DNA of 47,527 bases. Origin: Scytalidium lignicola. Taxonomy: Eukaryota; Ascomycota; Leotiomycetes. The notes beneath the pieces were generated by a model. It saw nothing but the letters and a program-made list of their open reading frames with translations. It was not told the DNA's origin and did not search any database. Location of the stretch: NCBI GenBank assembly GCA_002812745.2, contig NCSJ02000321.1, forward strand, positions 1 to 47,527. The letters are read 5' to 3'. Position numbers and translations under genes: made by a program. Below are positions 46,202 through 47,527 of this stretch, piece after piece (positions within the stretch are counted from its first letter, which is position 1; each line of letters begins with the position of its first letter).

Positions 46202-47033
46202 TGTAAATGGGATATCTACTAGGAAAGAATAAAAGAGAAGAGAAGAGAAAGGGAAGCTTTCCCTCTAGAGGGAGAGGGACCGTGAAGAGGAGTGGGTAGA
46301 GGACTGCAAGAATTGGCGACGTTGTTTGATGAGGAATTTCCAACGATTGATTTGGTGATTGGAGAGGCGAGGGAGCTCTCTCGGCTTACACCAGCTTCCG
46401 GGTTGTTTTTGCGGGGTTGGCGGTCCCAAGCTCCCTCTTCTACCGCGATCGGTGGTGATAATTATTGTATCATTTTGTCTCTACGCACGTCATTTGCTGG
46501 GTGGCAGTCGGTGTAGAGAGATAAGGGATTTGGAATTACTGGAGATTGATTTTCATCTACGGGTTATTTCCGCTAATAATCAGCACCCTTTTCTATAATT
46601 AATCGGCAATGGCAATCAATATATACGTGTAGTACACGTGCATCACCATTCTCTTCCATTAATTACTATTGACAACAGAAGTGATCGCATAACAGGGCCC
46701 AATATCGAGGAAGAGTCTAGGCTATATAAACATTAATGGACAGGGTGATCGGGGCTACAAGTCCAGTAGCAATAGTAAATAACGCCCCCATCAACCAATC
46801 CCATTATAACACTCCAACGCCGACGGAGTTACGGCAGCCAAGGGAATAACTACAATCTTTCATTCAAACAGCCCTCCTTAGTTGATCAGAACAGAAAAGC
46901 GCACACAAACTTAAGAAAGAAAATAAATCCACCCTTAACACCGAGAAACTGTGACCCAATAAATCATAGAGTTATAAAAAAAAGTGTGTAGACGAACAAA
47001 AATAATACTTTTCAATCAAAAATTATCCCTCCC
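46202..47033. other. Intergenic region with CACGTG element
   Basis: Contains the promoter of the D-lactate dehydrogenase gene and the 3' region of the gene to its right. A CACGTG E-box core occurs at about 46,634-46,639 (TACACGTGCATC). A short TATAAA-like string lies at about 46,724, but too far from either start to assign. No other gene is seen. Confidence 0.4.
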
Positions 47034-47527
47034 TTAAGCATTCTTCCAAGCAGAAATCAACTGAACAGAAAACACTGGTTTCCCGCCATTAAGTGTTGCG
47101 AAATACGCATCAAGTTCCTCGTCTTGATCGATTTGAAGCGTCATCCCATCAGGCAGCACGCCCTCAATCCGCACAGTCACCGTTCCCGGGAACTTCACGG
47201 CTGCTAACTGCCGCAGCTCGTCAACAGACATGGTGCTGAGCGTGTTTACCCACAATCTAGCATTCGTTTGTATATCTGAAGCAGGATGGAGACGGAAGTA
47301 AACGGCAATGGAGGATTGTGGAAATGCCGTCTGACCTGGCTGAGGCCCGAATTGCTGCTCGGCATATTGCTGATCCATGAATTGGTTGCGATTCAACAAT
47401 GATGGGTCGTTCGCTGCCGCCAGTAATAGTGAAGGGTCAATTTGCATGTCGCCATGGCTGAGCATGCCCTGGGAATGCGCTTGAAGTTGCGCTTGAGCCT
47501 GGTGTGCGCGTGCTTGTGCTTGTGCTT
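47034..47527 (-). CDS. C-terminal part of an unidentified protein, cut by the window edge
   Basis: The minus-strand frame is open from the right edge of the window to a TAA at 47034-47036. The edge part is a Gln/Ala-rich repeat (AQAQARAHQAQAQLQAH), followed by a disordered Gln/Asp/Asn-rich linker and a compact C-terminal domain of about 95 residues (IAVYFRLHPA; MSVDELRQLAAVKFPG; VRIEGVLPDGMTLQIDQDEEL). Low-complexity Gln stretches suggest a transcription-related nuclear protein, and the C-terminal pattern recalls a ubiquitin/PB1-type fold, but this is inference. The 5' part lies outside the window. Confidence 0.75.
   Translation of the reverse strand, partial: AQAQARAHQAQAQLQAHSQGMLSHGDMQIDPSLLLAAANDPSLLNRNQFMDQQYAEQQFGPQPGQTAFPQSSIAVYFRLHPASDIQTNARLWVNTLSTMSVDELRQLAAVKFPGTVTVRIEGVLPDGMTLQIDQDEELDAYFATLNGGKPVFSVQLISAWKNA

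Overview
The window looks like nuclear chromosomal DNA from a filamentous ascomycete (Pezizomycotina). Evidence: short spliceosomal introns (about 38-70 bp in most genes) with GT...AG ends and CTAAC-like branch sites, a fungal STAND/NLR-type gene, a fungal mitochondrial D-lactate dehydrogenase, a CorA-like membrane protein, and large AT-rich blocks whose repeats carry C-to-T and G-to-A changes on both strands, as expected from repeat-induced point mutation (RIP). I cannot name the species.

The window splits into two compartments. Positions 1 to about 26,300 are extremely AT-rich and made mostly of wrecked mobile elements: a Ty3/gypsy chromovirus with both LTRs (636-7804); an unrecognised degraded reading frame (about 7,900-8,560); a young, hardly mutated Tc1/mariner element (9548-10773); a Helitron relic (about 12,780-15,735) that ends where a GC-richer, palindrome-rich element begins (15743-16277); a reversed LTR fragment (16280-16444); a cluster of mini-hairpins (18221-18290); a broken NCS1 nucleobase permease (18419-19717); a minus-strand Gag relic (about 20,240-20,615); and a repeat family present in opposite orientations (11,840-12,240 and 25,690-26,110).

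Positions 26,300 to the end are of normal composition. After about 2 kb without recognisable genes come a decayed NB-ARC/TPR NLR-type gene (minus, 28527-31663), a divergently arranged gene for a protein with a C-terminal membrane anchor (plus, to 33494), a dipeptidyl peptidase III gene with all exons recognisable but one in-frame stop (minus, 33565-36058), about 2.6 kb of gene-free DNA, an intact six-exon gene for a secreted Cys-containing protein (plus, 38736-40759), a CorA-like protein (minus, 41689-43446), an intact four-exon D-lactate dehydrogenase (minus, 44082-46201), and the 3' end of an unidentified gene running off the right edge (minus, 47034-47527).

The damage grades across the window. 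Genes nearest the AT-rich block (permease, NLR, DPP III) carry stops or frameshifts, while genes farther right read cleanly. This fits a repeat-rich accessory region eroding neighbouring genes. There is no operon logic; the right-hand genes are independent housekeeping or secretory genes. I did not find a convincing new multi-gene system. The most unusual items are the palindromic GGTCT/AGACC element, the young Tc1-like element inside RIP-destroyed DNA, the mini-hairpin cluster, and the small exons of the DPP III and secreted-protein genes.
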